Source of the DNA: Archilochus colubris
Lineage: Eukaryota > Chordata > Aves > Apodiformes > Trochilidae
Assembly: GCA_023079485.1 (NCBI GenBank)
Contig: CM041090.1
Location: 11,406,519-11,470,518 of the forward strand
DNA length: 64,000 bases
Direction: 5' to 3'
The notes beneath the pieces were generated by a model. The model was not told the origin of the DNA and did not search any database. It saw only the letters and a program-made list of their open reading frames with translations. How positions within the stretch are numbered: position 1 is the first letter of the stretch; each line of letters begins with the position of its first letter. This document shows, piece by piece, positions 48,101-59,954 of the stretch. A program made the translations under genes and the position numbers.

Positions 48101-51100
48101 AGGCATTACAAATCAAGGAAAAGGACCTAGCATTTCCCCTCCCAGCCTGACAATGTACTCAGCCTGGGGATGGTGAGGTGGGGGAACTCATGTGATAGGA
48201 CAGCCAGAGGGAAGGCAGACAACTATGAAAGTCTATTTTCTCACTTTCCCTTCCCCCCACCCCCAGTTTAGTCAAGTCACTTCCCCTACTATTTTTAGTT
48301 GTAACATCTACAATGGTTGCTTCAATTATAAAATGGGTTAAGTTGCCCTTTCTGTGCTGAATCCAGCATCTAAAAATACTGATAAAATGATACCACCACC
48401 CCCAATAACTCAAAAATCCCTTCAGAGCAGGCAGTTTATCAGAAAGTGTTCCATGGTCACAGAGGGAGAGATCTTTAAACATCAACTTCACTGCTCACAC
48501 CTGCCCTAATGACAAGACCTTTTAAGGTCTACATCTTGCACTTAACAGCACAAGATGACTGCTGTTTCTCCCTTCAATTAAGCCACTGGGTTCTGTATGT
48601 TTATAAAGTACCTCACACTTGACCAAAAAAAAGCTTTTTTTAAGCTTCTTTGCAAAGACATGCAAACCTCCAGCCATTACTTTTCAATATCCAAATAACA
48701 AGAAGCCTCATTATACAATAATGCAGTTAGATTCTTATTCCTAGTGAATTTACAGCAATGAAATATTTGACCTACATAGCTTTCTTGCTACCATAACTCA
48801 GAACAAACAGATTTAAGACTTCCAGTAACAATATTCATTTTTGGTTGAATCTAGAAAACAAGACCTCCAAAGTGACTGAACCACCAGAAGAAAGTTTGTG
48901 ACAGAAGTTTGTTAATAACATGGTCAATCCAACAATTCCAGAAGCAAGTCAGCTGAGGAATCTGCAATGAAGATGAATAACAAACCCTCCCCGACAGCTC
49001 TTGGCAGGGCAAGTTCTTATATTATAGAGCAGTGAGAAAATGAAGACCATCAAGGAAAGAATGAGATGTCTTTCAAAGGAAGGCCACACAAAACCAGCAA
49101 GAGCAGAAAATACTTACAAGGGAACCTAAATCCAGGCATTACAAACATGAGACTTCCCCACTGAACATAAGTTTAGGAAACAAATTTGTCAGCACCTAAG
49201 AGAATATGGGAGATGATCCATGAAAGTTTGGTTTAACCACACACTGCTCTGAATGGTTCTCACTTGGCTTCTGAATAAATGTGTTGTTCCCTGCTACAAT
49301 TTTTAAGGGTTGGTACTACTAAAGAAAAGAATTCTATCACAAGCATCCTGAAGTGTAGGTGGTTTATGTTGCAGCATACATTTATCACCTCTCACTACAT
49401 TTTATGGTGAAGTTTCAGCTTCTAGACCATTTTCTCTATAAAATGTACAATGGCAAACTGGGAGGCCATTTTATGCTGAACAAAATGCTGATTGTCCATT
49501 TCTGCCCACTCACCTCTACCTATTGAGCATCACCATTGCACAGGAGTGGTATCAAACATTTTGATATTTTGAAAACTTCTCAAAAACTTTACTCAAAAGA
49601 CTAAGTTCTGGAAAAGCAAGACAGGCCATTTTAAAGGAAAAAAATCTATTTGAAAGGTCCCTACACAGCAGGGTACATTCTTGTAAACTATGTAGCTGTA
49701 TGTCCTATTTCAGGTGAACCATTTCTCAGTAGACAGTCCCTTGTTATTGCACCCCCCCCAGTTTTCCTAGCAGGAAGAAATGTTGCTTAATGGCAGTTTT
49801 GGGTCACATTTGCTCTTTGGCTCTGAAAAGATGAAGTTTCATTTCTTAGAAGTTTAACTCAGCACGTTTTCACTATTTGCCAGCTAAACCTTCTCATCAG
49901 ATATAACCTAAAGTCATTCAGAAGAAAAGCTGAAAAATTCACATAATTGTAATATAGTATTTTGAAGAGTGCACAAATCCAAGAACTACAGCCTAATCAG
50001 CCAGTGAAATAATGCAATGGCTTTGGTAAATTCCCCAGCCACAAGCAAATCTGAAGTCCAGCCAAGAACCCAGAACTTCAGATACCTGCAAAAGCAGCAA
50101 GTCAGAACTTTCTATCCAACTGTAAATGTGCTTTCCAATTTCAGACCACATATCTTTTGATGACAAAGAGGTTAAAAAACTACAGACTATTAGCTGCTTA
50201 AGCAATAAAAATCTCATAAGATTATAAAGGTTGGCATTTTCAATCAGAAGATGAACTAGAAGATGTTAGGCAGACTCTTCATGAAAAGAAAGCAGGACTT
50301 CAGAATAATCAAATAGGCAAAACATAAGAAGGGATTGCTTTGCAGGTTGTGGAGGAGATGGCAGCTGAGAAAAGCTACTGCTTCAGCAGCAATGAAAGGG
50401 CATTAAAGAGTAAAGAGAATTAAATTCTAAGACACAAGCCATAGCTCAGTGATATTTGAATAGCACAAGCAGCAAGTTACTGGTGAAGGAAATACATACT
50501 TTATGTCTCTGGAAATAAACATTCCAAGGCATAAACATTCCATTCATGAAAAAAATGAAACAAAAAACCCAAACCAACCAACCAAAACCATAAAACCCAA
50601 GCAAGTAAAAAAAAAAAACCAACAAAAAAACCCAAACAACAACAAACCAACTTGGGTATGGAAAAAATAGCCACAAAGTGAGTGACAACACAAAAGCCCC
50701 TGACTTTCTGCTACAGCTAGGAGCACAAGTGATTTCTTATTGGATGGGTAAGCCTGGAGTGAAACCAGCATTCCAGAGCAGAGAGGGGCAAGAGGTGAAG
50801 CGGTAACCACGGGCAAGTTGGTGTTCACAGAGGTAAGTCAGGTTGGCCAGCTGGAGTGGGACCATGCTTATTAGCTGCAAGCTCCCACATCCCTGAAGGT
50901 GTTTACAAAGCTCGGAGACAGAAAGGCTCATGTGATGCTCTTTAAAAGGACGGCCTGAACTGCTGACCAAGGAAAGCTCCCGCAGAGACATCCCACTCCA
51001 GGCATGACCACTACCTCCCTCCTTCTCCAAGGGCAGCACCCTCCAGCCCTCACCGACACCCCCCTCCCCAGCACCTTCCCGAGCAGCTCCCTGACACTTC

Positions 51101-51350
51101 TTCCCTTAGCCCCACATGTCCCCATCCTCCTCCTCCTGCCGCCGCGGGCCCCACCTCCCCCGCACACCGCGGCCCAGCGAGGTTTTCCCGTTCCGCGGCA
51201 GCACCGGCACCGGGCACAGGCCGCGGCTGTGGGCAGCGGCAGCAGGCCGCCCGACCGGCATTGTGTCTGCCCGCCTTTCTAGCTCCAGAACCTCGGCGGG
51301 CCGGGCCCGACACCGCCACCGCACCCCGCCAGGCCTGGCCGGATACTCAC
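45102..51350 (-). other. CKAP5: CKAP5 first intron (5' UTR intron), 6.2 kb
   Basis: Bounded by the donor GTGAGTATCC at 51350 and the acceptor before 45101. AT-rich unique sequence with A-rich and A/C-rich low-complexity stretches (about 47150-47215 and 50550-50660). I see no exon, snoRNA or transposon. Short ORFs here have no recognisable products. Confidence 0.65.
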
Positions 51351-51720
51351 CCTGACAGCTCCGCCCGGCTCGGCGGCGACAGCGGGAGGGAGGCGCGGGG
51401 CGGGCTGCGCCGGGCCGGGCCAAGCTCCTCCCCGCCGGCGGGCGGGGCTCGGGAACCGCGGCCGCACCTGGGCGGGGAACCGGGCCGCGCCGGGGCCACA
51501 CAGACAAAGGCGGGCAGGGCCGGGCCAGGGCCGGACCGAGTGGCCCAGCGGGCACGCCCCGGCGGTGCGGGGTTTGCCCTGCGGAGGGGCTGGAAGGACC
51601 ACCGGAGCGCAGTGTCTCGGGGACCCAGCTCTGGAGCCACATCCCGTTCTGGTCAGAACCACCATCCCTGCAACAGAGGTTGCTGCGGGCACCCGGAGCG
51701 CGGAGCAGAGCTGATCCCGG
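51120..51720. promoter_or_regulatory. CpG island, probable CKAP5 promoter
   Basis: Sharp rise in GC content with dense CpG and GC boxes (for example GGGCGGGGC near 51440-51450), in contrast to AT-rich surroundings. It contains the putative first-exon donor. No TATA box. Long open frames here on both strands are a by-product of high GC. Confidence 0.8.
51351..51430 (-). other. CKAP5: Putative non-coding first exon of CKAP5
   Basis: The minus strand has a near-perfect splice donor, GCTGTCAGG|GTGAGTATCC, inside a CpG island. This is where the 5' UTR exon of CKAP5 is expected. The transcription start is not visible, so the upper boundary is a guess. The second CpG island at 54.7-55.7 kb offers an alternative first exon. 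Confidence 0.6.
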
Positions 51721-52591
51721 GCCACTGCCGCCCAGCCATCCCTGATTAAAGAAGGGAGCAGTTCCGAGACCCGCAAGGAGGAAGGAGAAACCCGGCCCCT
51801 TCCAAAGGAGGTATGAATGAACATGCCGGCACCATCACTGCGTTTCATGTTCTGCTGCCAGACCGGTAATGACAGGGCTCCGATGGAGCTGATTCATCAG
51901 CAATCTCTCTAGCACATCACCTCACATTCTGGGATACCTTTTCTACAGTGACAACAATCAAAAAAACTGGCATGGTGGAAATCAGGTCACAACAGCTTCC
52001 TCCTGAGAAGAGCAACAAGCCTTATGATGCAAGGCTACCTTTCTTTAGACATGTTTTTAGCTGGTTGAAGAAAGAAGCTTCTAGGCACTACAGAACCATC
52101 CATGCTCCCCACTGAGTAAGCATCGAAGTTACTTTTTCCCCTATCTCCACCTACCCTGTGGCAGGGAGGCAAACCCCTGCTCGACAGCTCCTGTCCAACA
52201 TTTGCAACAACCCAACTGTCATGGAGACAACCCCAAACAATGCTCAGCTGCTCGGGTCAAGAGACTCTTCACTCAAACAAACCACAGCAATGCTGCCTGG
52301 TGCAAGGCAATGTTTAAATTAAACACCAGGGTTAACAAGGCCTTCCCAGGTCACACTTTACAACTCCAGTCCTCAAAGATGAACCACTGGAACAGCCTAC
52401 AACAAATCACCAGCAACACCAGATTAATCTTGGACTACGACATCTTGATTCTGTTACAGGTGCAAATGGCCTTAACACTCCCCTACTCTGGCAGAGTAAT
52501 TTATATTAAATAGTTTACAAGCAAATTAGCAATACATCATATATAAATATACAGAGATTATTTATGTACAAGTTTATAGTTATATACAAGG

Positions 52592-52965
52592 AAAAGATGA
52601 GAAAATGAGGTCTGTTCAGCCTTGAGAAGGCTGAGGGGAGACTTTCTGACCATGTTCAGTACTTCCAGGGCAGCTCCGAAGAAGATGGAGTCTCCCTGTG
52701 TACGAGTATCCCATGGACAAGACGAGGGGCAATGGGCACAAGGTGCTCCTGGGGAGATTCCCGTTGAACACAACAGGAAAATTTTTCACCCTGAGGACAG
52801 TCAGACCTTGGAATGGTTTCCCAGGGGAAGTGGTGGATTCCCCCACTTGGGAAAGTTTGAAGTCTCAGCTCAACAAGGTGCTGGGACATCTCATATAAAC
52901 AATATTAAAAGGGTTGGACCAGGTGATCCTTGAGGTCCCTTCCAGCCTAACATTCTGTGATTTAA
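52592..52965 (+). mobile_element. CR1-like LINE fragment, intergenic
   Basis: Diverged CR1 3' region. It starts near CAGCCTTGAGAAGGCTGAGG and includes GGAATGGTTTCCCAGGGGAA, GTTGGACCAGGTGATCCTTG and AGGTCCCTTCCAGCCTAA, then a degenerate ATTCTGTGATTT end. Plus strand. Confidence 0.88.
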
Positions 52966-52969
52966 AGTA

Positions 52970-54680
52970 ATAAATCCTACACAACCAAATCTTCCAAATT
53001 AGATACTTAAGACTGAGAGACAGCTATGCCTACTCCACAAAATAATCAGAGCAGTTTCCAATTGTATGAACTATTCAAGGTGTTCATAAGTCATTCAGAG
53101 GTGTTAGTCTACAGACAATAAAATATCTGGGTGGCAACAACACAAAAAGTCGACTGAAAAAGCTTAAAACATTCCAAGTGAATCCCACCTGTAAATTTAT
53201 ACATAGTGCTGCATAAAACACACAGAGATGTATAAAAGTGAAACAAATCTTCACATGACACTGGAAGTCAGGTTTCCTGAGCTACCTATGAAACAGGAAC
53301 ATGACCTGAGTGCTTTAAGGGACCTCTGTGGGAGAGGAGCAGCCCCACGGGGGTAGCTGGGGGCTGCAGCAGCTCAGGTTACATTAACTGCCCCTTACCA
53401 GGGGAAGGACAAGAGCCAGCATGGGAATTACATCCCTCCAAACACAAGTCACACGTGTCCAAGGATCAGGAATTGCAGTCTGGCACCGTGCATTCACTTC
53501 TTTCATATCAGATTATCAAATGAGAAGTCTTGCATTAGTATGGGTTCAAAACAGTCTGACCAACTCTAACATCCCACACTTCTGAAATCCAAGTTTCATT
53601 TGTTTTTACACAGATATCACAAATAATTTATTCCATGGCAGATCCTCTAGTTAATATTCCCAATCTTGTATTCTTGAGAACTACCCAAAACAATATTAGA
53701 ACCAGTTAGAACCAATGGCTACTTGAAGGCCATTTTCTGGCCCGAAAAAAAAAAAAAAAAATCATCCTGAAGCACAGAAAGGAAAAAAGAAATACAGAAG
53801 TCACATCTATAAGTCTTACACAGGAGAAGTACTAGAGAAGCACAGTTTAAAAAAAGGCCAAGCCTGGGTGGGGCAAGAAATTCAAACTAAATTCTAACTT
53901 TTGCACAGCCAACAGATCTAATATAAGCTGCCAAAGAGTCAAAACTATAAAGGCAACTTACACCCACTCTTTTTTGTGACTTGACCCCAGAGAAAAGTTT
54001 AAAGAATAAATTTTACAAGCAGCCTTCTAATCTACTTCAATATTTGAGACTCAGTATTTGGAACTATGCACCTTTACAGTTTTGAATCAATGTGTTCCTT
54101 GAAAGTCTAAATGATTTTTTTTTTATATAGATCTCAACTCCTTCTCTGATACACAAGAAATAAGCAAGGAATATCTCCTACTGATGGTAGCCCAGCATGC
54201 TGACAACACCTCCTCCTTTTCTCATCTACAGACAGCCACTTTTAACAGTACTACAGATTAGCATTATTGGAAGATGTAACATTAACTAAAAAAACCAAAA
54301 TAAATTAACCAAAAAAACAAGCAAAAAAGAAATAATATAATTTGATCACTGACACACCTGAAAGCTACTATCTTAAGAATCACAAGACCCTGACTCAGAA
54401 GCAAAATCAAATAAAACAGAAAGGTGGGGGGGACTACGATACAGGGGACACACATTCCTCTCCAGGCACCTCTACAATCACATACAGGAGAAGATTCAAT
54501 AGAAAGCACCTCCTGGGGAGGGACCCTGGAGACTCCAGACCAACACCTGCGCTCAACAACAGAGCTGCAGATATGGAGATAAGCTCATAAATTTCCATTC
54601 CAGGATGGCAATCACCTCAGGGAACATCTTCCCCAGGTCACTTTAAAAGGGAAAGCAATCCAGAATGGCACGATCGGGGC
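52970..54680. other. Intergenic, no recognisable feature
   Basis: Unique AT-rich sequence between the two CpG islands, with an A-run at about 53744-53761. No gene, RNA or transposon could be supported. Confidence 0.6.
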
Positions 54681-54689
54681 ACAGAAGAT

Positions 54690-55720
54690 GCCAGGTCCCT
54701 CCCGCTCTCTCTCTCCCTCTCTCTGCTGAGGGGCGTCACGGAGAGGCCGAGCCCGGCTCCCTCACCCGTGCCCGGGCTCACACAGCCGCCCACCCCACAA
54801 GCACGGCCCCAGCATCTCCCCACCCCACCTGGGCCCACGGTGGTGACACGAGAGAGGAGAGGGAGCTCTGCGGAGCAGCCCAAAGCCGCCGCTCCCTGCA
54901 GGCCCCAGCGCCCCACGCCCGGCCTAGGCCAGCGCCGATCCTCCAGCCCCCACAGCGCAGAGCAGGCCGCGGCCTCCCGCCCTCAGCGGCCACAAGCCCA
55001 GCAGCCACAGGAAGGGCCACAGGCGAAGCCGGTGGGACCGGGAGGCTCCCGCTGAGATGTCAGCACCGCTGGGGACTGTGCCTCCGCCCACTCCCCTGTG
55101 AGGCGGCGGAGGCAGAGGCCCAGCAGCGGAGAGAAGCCTCTCCCGCCCCTCCTGCGGCCCCGGCGGGGAAGGGAGAAAGGAGCGGAGCCCGCAGCGGGGT
55201 AGGGGACACCGAGAGGTTCTCTCACCTGTGCCCCGGCGGGTCGGCGCGGCGAGTGTCCGGCCGCTCCTCAGCGGGGTTTGAAATCGCTAACACCGCTCGC
55301 ACCTCCCAGTATCCTCGGTGCCCATTGGCCCGCGGCGGCCCCAGTCGCCCCGCCCCTCCGCTCTCCTGATTGGTCAGTTTGAATCCGGCAACCGTGACCC
55401 GGGCCCCGCGCTTCCCGGTGGCCGCCGCCGGCAGCTCCCGGGGCAGCGGGCAGGGCCTTGTGTGTGTTCCTTGTCCCCCTTCTTCCCTTCGCTCTATCGG
55501 TACCGGGAAAGAGCCCGCGGTACCGAGGGGGCACAGCCGGGACCCGCGACAGTCGCCGTGTCCGTGGTGAGGAGGGTGGGGAGCGGAGGGGACCTCGGTG
55601 CCCGGTGGCGGCCGTGCTGGGCCGCAGAAACCGCCGCCATCTGAGGAAGGGGTAGGGGTAGCGGCGGCTGTGCCAGGAGAAGGGCGGGAAAGGGGCGAGG
55701 AGGAGAACAGGGGGGCCCTG
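54690..55720. promoter_or_regulatory. Second CpG island with CCAAT boxes, GC box and CHR-like element
   Basis: GC-rich, CpG-dense DNA. On the minus strand there are two CCAAT boxes (55373-55369 and 55328-55324), a GC box CCCCGCCCC near 55347, a CHR-like TTTGAA at 55277-55282, and then a strong splice donor CACAG|GTGAGAG (exon edge 55226). This order, CCAAT then CHR then a short first exon, is the layout of G2/M cell-cycle promoters. It could be an upstream alternative CKAP5 promoter, a divergent promoter, or serve an unannotated transcript. Confidence 0.7.
55226..55290 (-). other. Putative minus-strand first exon in the second CpG island
   Basis: The donor GGGCACAG|GTGAGAGAAC fits the consensus very well. 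No ATG-led frame is obvious upstream of it, so it would be a 5' UTR exon. The natural downstream partner is the CKAP5 start exon at 45101. The 5' limit is not determined. Confidence 0.4.
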
Positions 55721-58700
55721 GGTGCGCTCAGGGGGTGGGAACCCCCCCAACTCCAGGCGTGGGGCCGTGAATTTCCTGACGCCTTTAATACCACGCGTGG
55801 GTGTGCCAGGAGCAGCCGTGGTTTGGGGGTTCTGCGTGTTTGTTTCTTCACTTCAGGTGAAGAAAGCGAAGGGGAAGTCCTAGGGGTGGTCAAAAGGGAA
55901 GGTAAGGGGCGAGAGAGTGGTGTAAAAACCCTAATTAATCTTGTAATCTCTTCCCCACCCTGCCCTGTGAGCACCATCGATTTGATTAACAAGTGATTTT
56001 GTTTTTGCATGAGCTCAGTGAAATCGCTTCTGCACTTCTGTGTTTTAAGTGAAATGAGCAAGAATAAAGCCAAATTGTCTTAAAACTGTTCTGGTCCTGC
56101 TTTCATCAGCAAGGGGCAGAATTGGCTACAAGATGAGCACCAGTTCTGCGTTGTCAGTAATCAGTGCACGTATCATCCATTATTCAGCCTTTTGCAACAC
56201 TTAAACTTTCAACGATTAAAAAAAAAACCAACGTAAGGGGATCTTGAGCAAAACCCCTTAGCTTTTCTTCAGTTCTATTTTCCACTGGGCAGAGGCCTGA
56301 CTCCACTATAGTCCTAATACTTTCCAAAAAGAGGAATATCTTCATCCATTCCCATGTTAAAATGTTAACAAGAAGGGAAAAAAAGCAGGGTGGGGACAGG
56401 GTAAGAGTTATCACAGAAGTGTGTGACTGTGGATGTTTGGCTCTCAACACAAAAATCACGTGTTAAAAATCAACAGAACCCAGATCCATTCCTACCTTCT
56501 TGCTCCTCTCACGTGAAGCAAAGTTGGGGTTCTGAGCAAACAGTTCTGGGAGCTCCTCTTCCAAAGGGGAGTTCAAATAACACGCGTGATTCACAACCAA
56601 AAGCCAGGCAGAGTGGTTAAGAAAAGCTAAATTTATATTAAATTATCATCAACCCCTAAAATACTGAACACAGTGGTTAAATAACTCCAGAAAGTCCAAT
56701 GTCTCCAGTGAGTAACGTTAAAACCATTACACAGGAACACAGGGAAATCACTTACGTTAGCTCAGGACAGACAGGAGAGAGGTTTTTTTCTTTTTACACA
56801 GTAAATCAGTGCTCAAGAGATCATCCCCCAGGGGCCTTTCTACATTCTTAATATCCTAAGTGCAACAAGGGTCTTCTCCAGAATGGGGCACCATGACACA
56901 CCCACCTAGGCAGCATCTCACCAGGTCTGTCTCTAGCAAAAAAGAAACTCATTTCTGCCCACCCCACTGAGAGAGGAGAGGCTGTGGAACATCTTGTCAC
57001 TCCTTTTCACCATAAGCATTTGAGCAAGGGGGCAGAGAGCTGTTATGAGTGGTTGTTAGGCTGGAGTGTACAGGGTCCTAAGAAGCAGCAGAGTTATTTA
57101 TCAAGGTGGAGATGACAAGCACTGTGTGCTGTTGAGAAGACTGACTGGGATTTCCTTTCCATCCTGCAGCTTGCAACTCAGAGAGTGATTATTTTTGACA
57201 GGCTGACTGAACCTCAAGTGACAGGTCTGGGCAGATGTTTCCCTTCACCCCTGTCCCACCTCAGGATCACGTAAGCTAATGGGACAAAAAAAACCCAAAC
57301 CAAAACAAAGCCACCCAAAACCCCAAAGAAACCTCGCTCTCCTAGAAGTCAGAGCCTCCCTCCCCATCCACCCCCTCTCTCCCAGCTCTGATGCCCCTGC
57401 CCTTGCACGTGGTTTCTGTTCAAATCTATTCTTCTGCCTATGCTTGAGCCCTCTGGTGTTGTCCCTGCATGAGTCAGCTGGGACAGGCAAGGGCCATGTC
57501 ACTGATCCACACTCCTTTCTCATTTGCCAGTCGAGTCCACACCTCAATCCAAAAGTGCCTCTGCCCAACAAAAACAATGATCCCCAGGCTGGAGTCAATC
57601 AAATAAATAATTAAATAAGAATCTAATTAAAAAAAAAAAATCAATCTGGGAATAGGGAACATAAACACAGGGAAATTTCCAAGCCTTAGCTCCAGTTCCT
57701 TTTCCACAGGAATAGACACCAGTCAGCCCAGTGGTGCAGCTATGGACAGGGTTTCAAACCACCTAGCCAGATCAAAGCTGTAACCCTCCCCTTTCTGCAA
57801 AGCTGCTTCTGCTGTAGAAAATACAGCCAACCCACTGGCAACTGTTGTGTTTTTCAGGGGTAGCAGGACTGTTAGTATATCAACAGGATTAGAGCAGAGT
57901 AGGATGGATTTTTTTTTTTTTTTTTTACCAGCTGGAAAAACATGGCAGGGGAGATCCACCCTCCTCACACCCTTAATGTATGCTTTGCTCTCTGTATACC
58001 ACGGGTGGGAATGTAATTGACCTCTTCCCAGGAGATAAAGAGGTTACAAGAGTTTGCCATGAAAAATCTTCACTGTACAGTTCTGCTTCCAAGTATCTGG
58101 CCTAACACCTAATATTTTACCACAATGGCATCCATGTGACTTGAAGGCTTAATGTAAATTTAATTTCTGAAGAAGCATCAAGAGGTATTTTCTCCATCTT
58201 TTTTTTTTTTTTTTTTCCTCTGAACAAACAGGTGACAAGAGAATCTGAAAATGTGGTGACAGTCCTTGGGAGCATGCAAGCCCCAAGTCCAGATGCTGCT
58301 GGGGTGTAAATGCAAGGGTAAGATTACACCCTCTAGGGGTAAAAGCCTTGAAAGACCAAGAACAACCGAAGCTTGGGCAGCTGATGGAAAAATGACTCTG
58401 CAAGGAGAACTATTTAGTGGTAACAGAAGAGCTTGAAGTGCAATTCTATCTGATAAACAACTATTTTAAAATGTGCCTTACAGCTCCCTGATTTTTGTCT
58501 CCTATTCTAGGTCAAATGGGCTCTGGTAATAAAACAGTTTTGAACTGTCAGCACTGAGCAATCCCCTGGGAAAGACTCGACCTAGGAATTCTCTCTTCTC
58601 CCTCACTAAGGTAATCAATGGTCCCTACGACCAAAACAATTAGGACCTTGCAGAATTGGGACTGGTGGGGACTTGGCAAATTTCCTTTTTTTAAGTATCA

Positions 58701-59618
58701 GTTATGCAAAGGCAAGAGCAGAATTTTTAGGTCTCGCCGAGCTCCATTTCCTCCCATTAACTCTGCAGCACTAAGAACAAAACCATTCTCTTCTTCCCTC
58801 AAGAACAGCACTCTGACTCCAGTGCCCACAGGGAGCTGTTCTGAAAGGGCTGTTTGCTGCCTCTTGTTTTTCCAGAGTATAAAACATGTTTTAACAGGAA
58901 AGGGGAGAACAGGAGCAGTGTCCATTGCCAGCAACAGACGCAGTGCTCCCATCTGAGCATTCCTTGAAGTTTTTCACAAGCAGATGGGAAAGTAAGCAGT
59001 GATGCTCTTGTGAAGAGAATCACAGCAACTATGGTTACCCTCTTTATGCCCTTAAAAGGTTACCTGATGCTGTGTCACTGTCCCTTGGAGCCCCAAAGTA
59101 TACCCCATCTATTCCAAGACCTCTCTCTCAAGACAGAGACCCCTCAACACAAAGCCTTGAAGAGTACTGCCAGTGCTGGAATGACATGGGGAACTTCTGT
59201 GACCAGGAGCCAGTAATGAGGCAGCTCTGCTGTGTTCATGGGCATTGACTGTGAGCTGGATGGCACAGGACTTGCAGGTTGTCAGAGAACACAGAATCTG
59301 AACCAGATTCGGGCCAGAGGGGTCACTGCAGAAGTTAATATGGCAGCTTTCAGGAAAAAGGAACATATAAATAAACCACAGACAGTGAAAATGAGCCAAA
59401 AGGGTCTCTCTGGGTTCCAACCCACCCACCCTCCCTTCTCCAACCACAAAGCACAGCTGTCCAACCTCCTTGCTGAAAGGCAGGCACAGTCTCTGGGCCC
59501 CTCACAGGAGAGGCTGGTCTCTGTGCCCCTCCTTGCCTAGCAGGCAGAGTCCTGTCTGGTTTTGTGCAGAGCAGAGGCTGGGGAGGCTACAAGCATTTCC
59601 AAAGTTGTGTGTGTTACT
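55721..59618 (-). other. LRP4 3' UTR and downstream intergenic sequence
   Basis: There is no AATAAA on the minus strand in the first 1.4 kb after the LRP4 frame. The variant ATTAAA at 58164-58159 is a possible poly(A) signal, giving a 3' UTR of about 1.5 kb. T-runs occur at about 57909-57928 and 58199-58216. The remainder is unique sequence with no supported gene. Confidence 0.45.
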
Positions 59619-59954
59619 TTAGACCTCGCTCTCTGTGGAGGGCTTGCGTTGGTGTTTCCAGCCTGTGTCTGGGAGTGAGCCACACCGTTCAGGAGTTGCT
59701 GCTGCTGTGTGAACACTGCTGCATTCAGACTGTTCTTCCTGTAGCAGCTGCTCAGTTTCGGTGTCATTCAGTGAGCCAGAGCTGGCCTGGATGGAGACTG
59801 TGTCTGTCTTCATGCAGACATGGTCCCGGAGAATTCCTCCTCAGGAGCTCTGGATCTGCTTAAGGTCATCCCACTCAGAATCATCACTGGATAAAAGGCA
59901 TATCCCCTCCACAATTTTGATCTTCTCCTTGGTGTAGCTGTGGTCAGGACCAGT
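59619..59954 (-). CDS. LRP4: LRP4 last exon, interrupted by an in-frame TGA
   Basis: Acceptor TGCTTCCTAG. The first 37 codons run [20 protein letters not shown] to [12 protein letters not shown], then TGA (59843-59841). The same frame goes on [20 protein letters not shown], through [17 protein letters not shown], to [10 protein letters not shown] and TESEV, then TAA at 59621-59619. In the human protein, as I recall it, Arg stands at the TGA position, so a single CGA to TGA change (a CpG transition) explains it. The terminal S-x-V is a class I PDZ ligand. All of the post-TGA part remains open and conserved. Confidence 0.92.

Noticed and set aside
51106..51848. Overlapping 160-190 aa frames on both strands.
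   Set aside because: High-GC CpG-island sequence lacks stop codons by composition. The peptides are low-complexity Arg/Pro/Ala and match nothing I know.
53740..53765. A-run that might be a processed pseudogene tail.
   Set aside because: No gene-like sequence lies upstream of it and no target-site duplication was seen.
54665..56073. Frames of 234 aa (+) and 283 aa (-) in the second CpG island.
   Set aside because: Same GC effect. The minus frame runs across the good donor at 55225, and the peptides are Pro/Arg/Ala-rich without domains.
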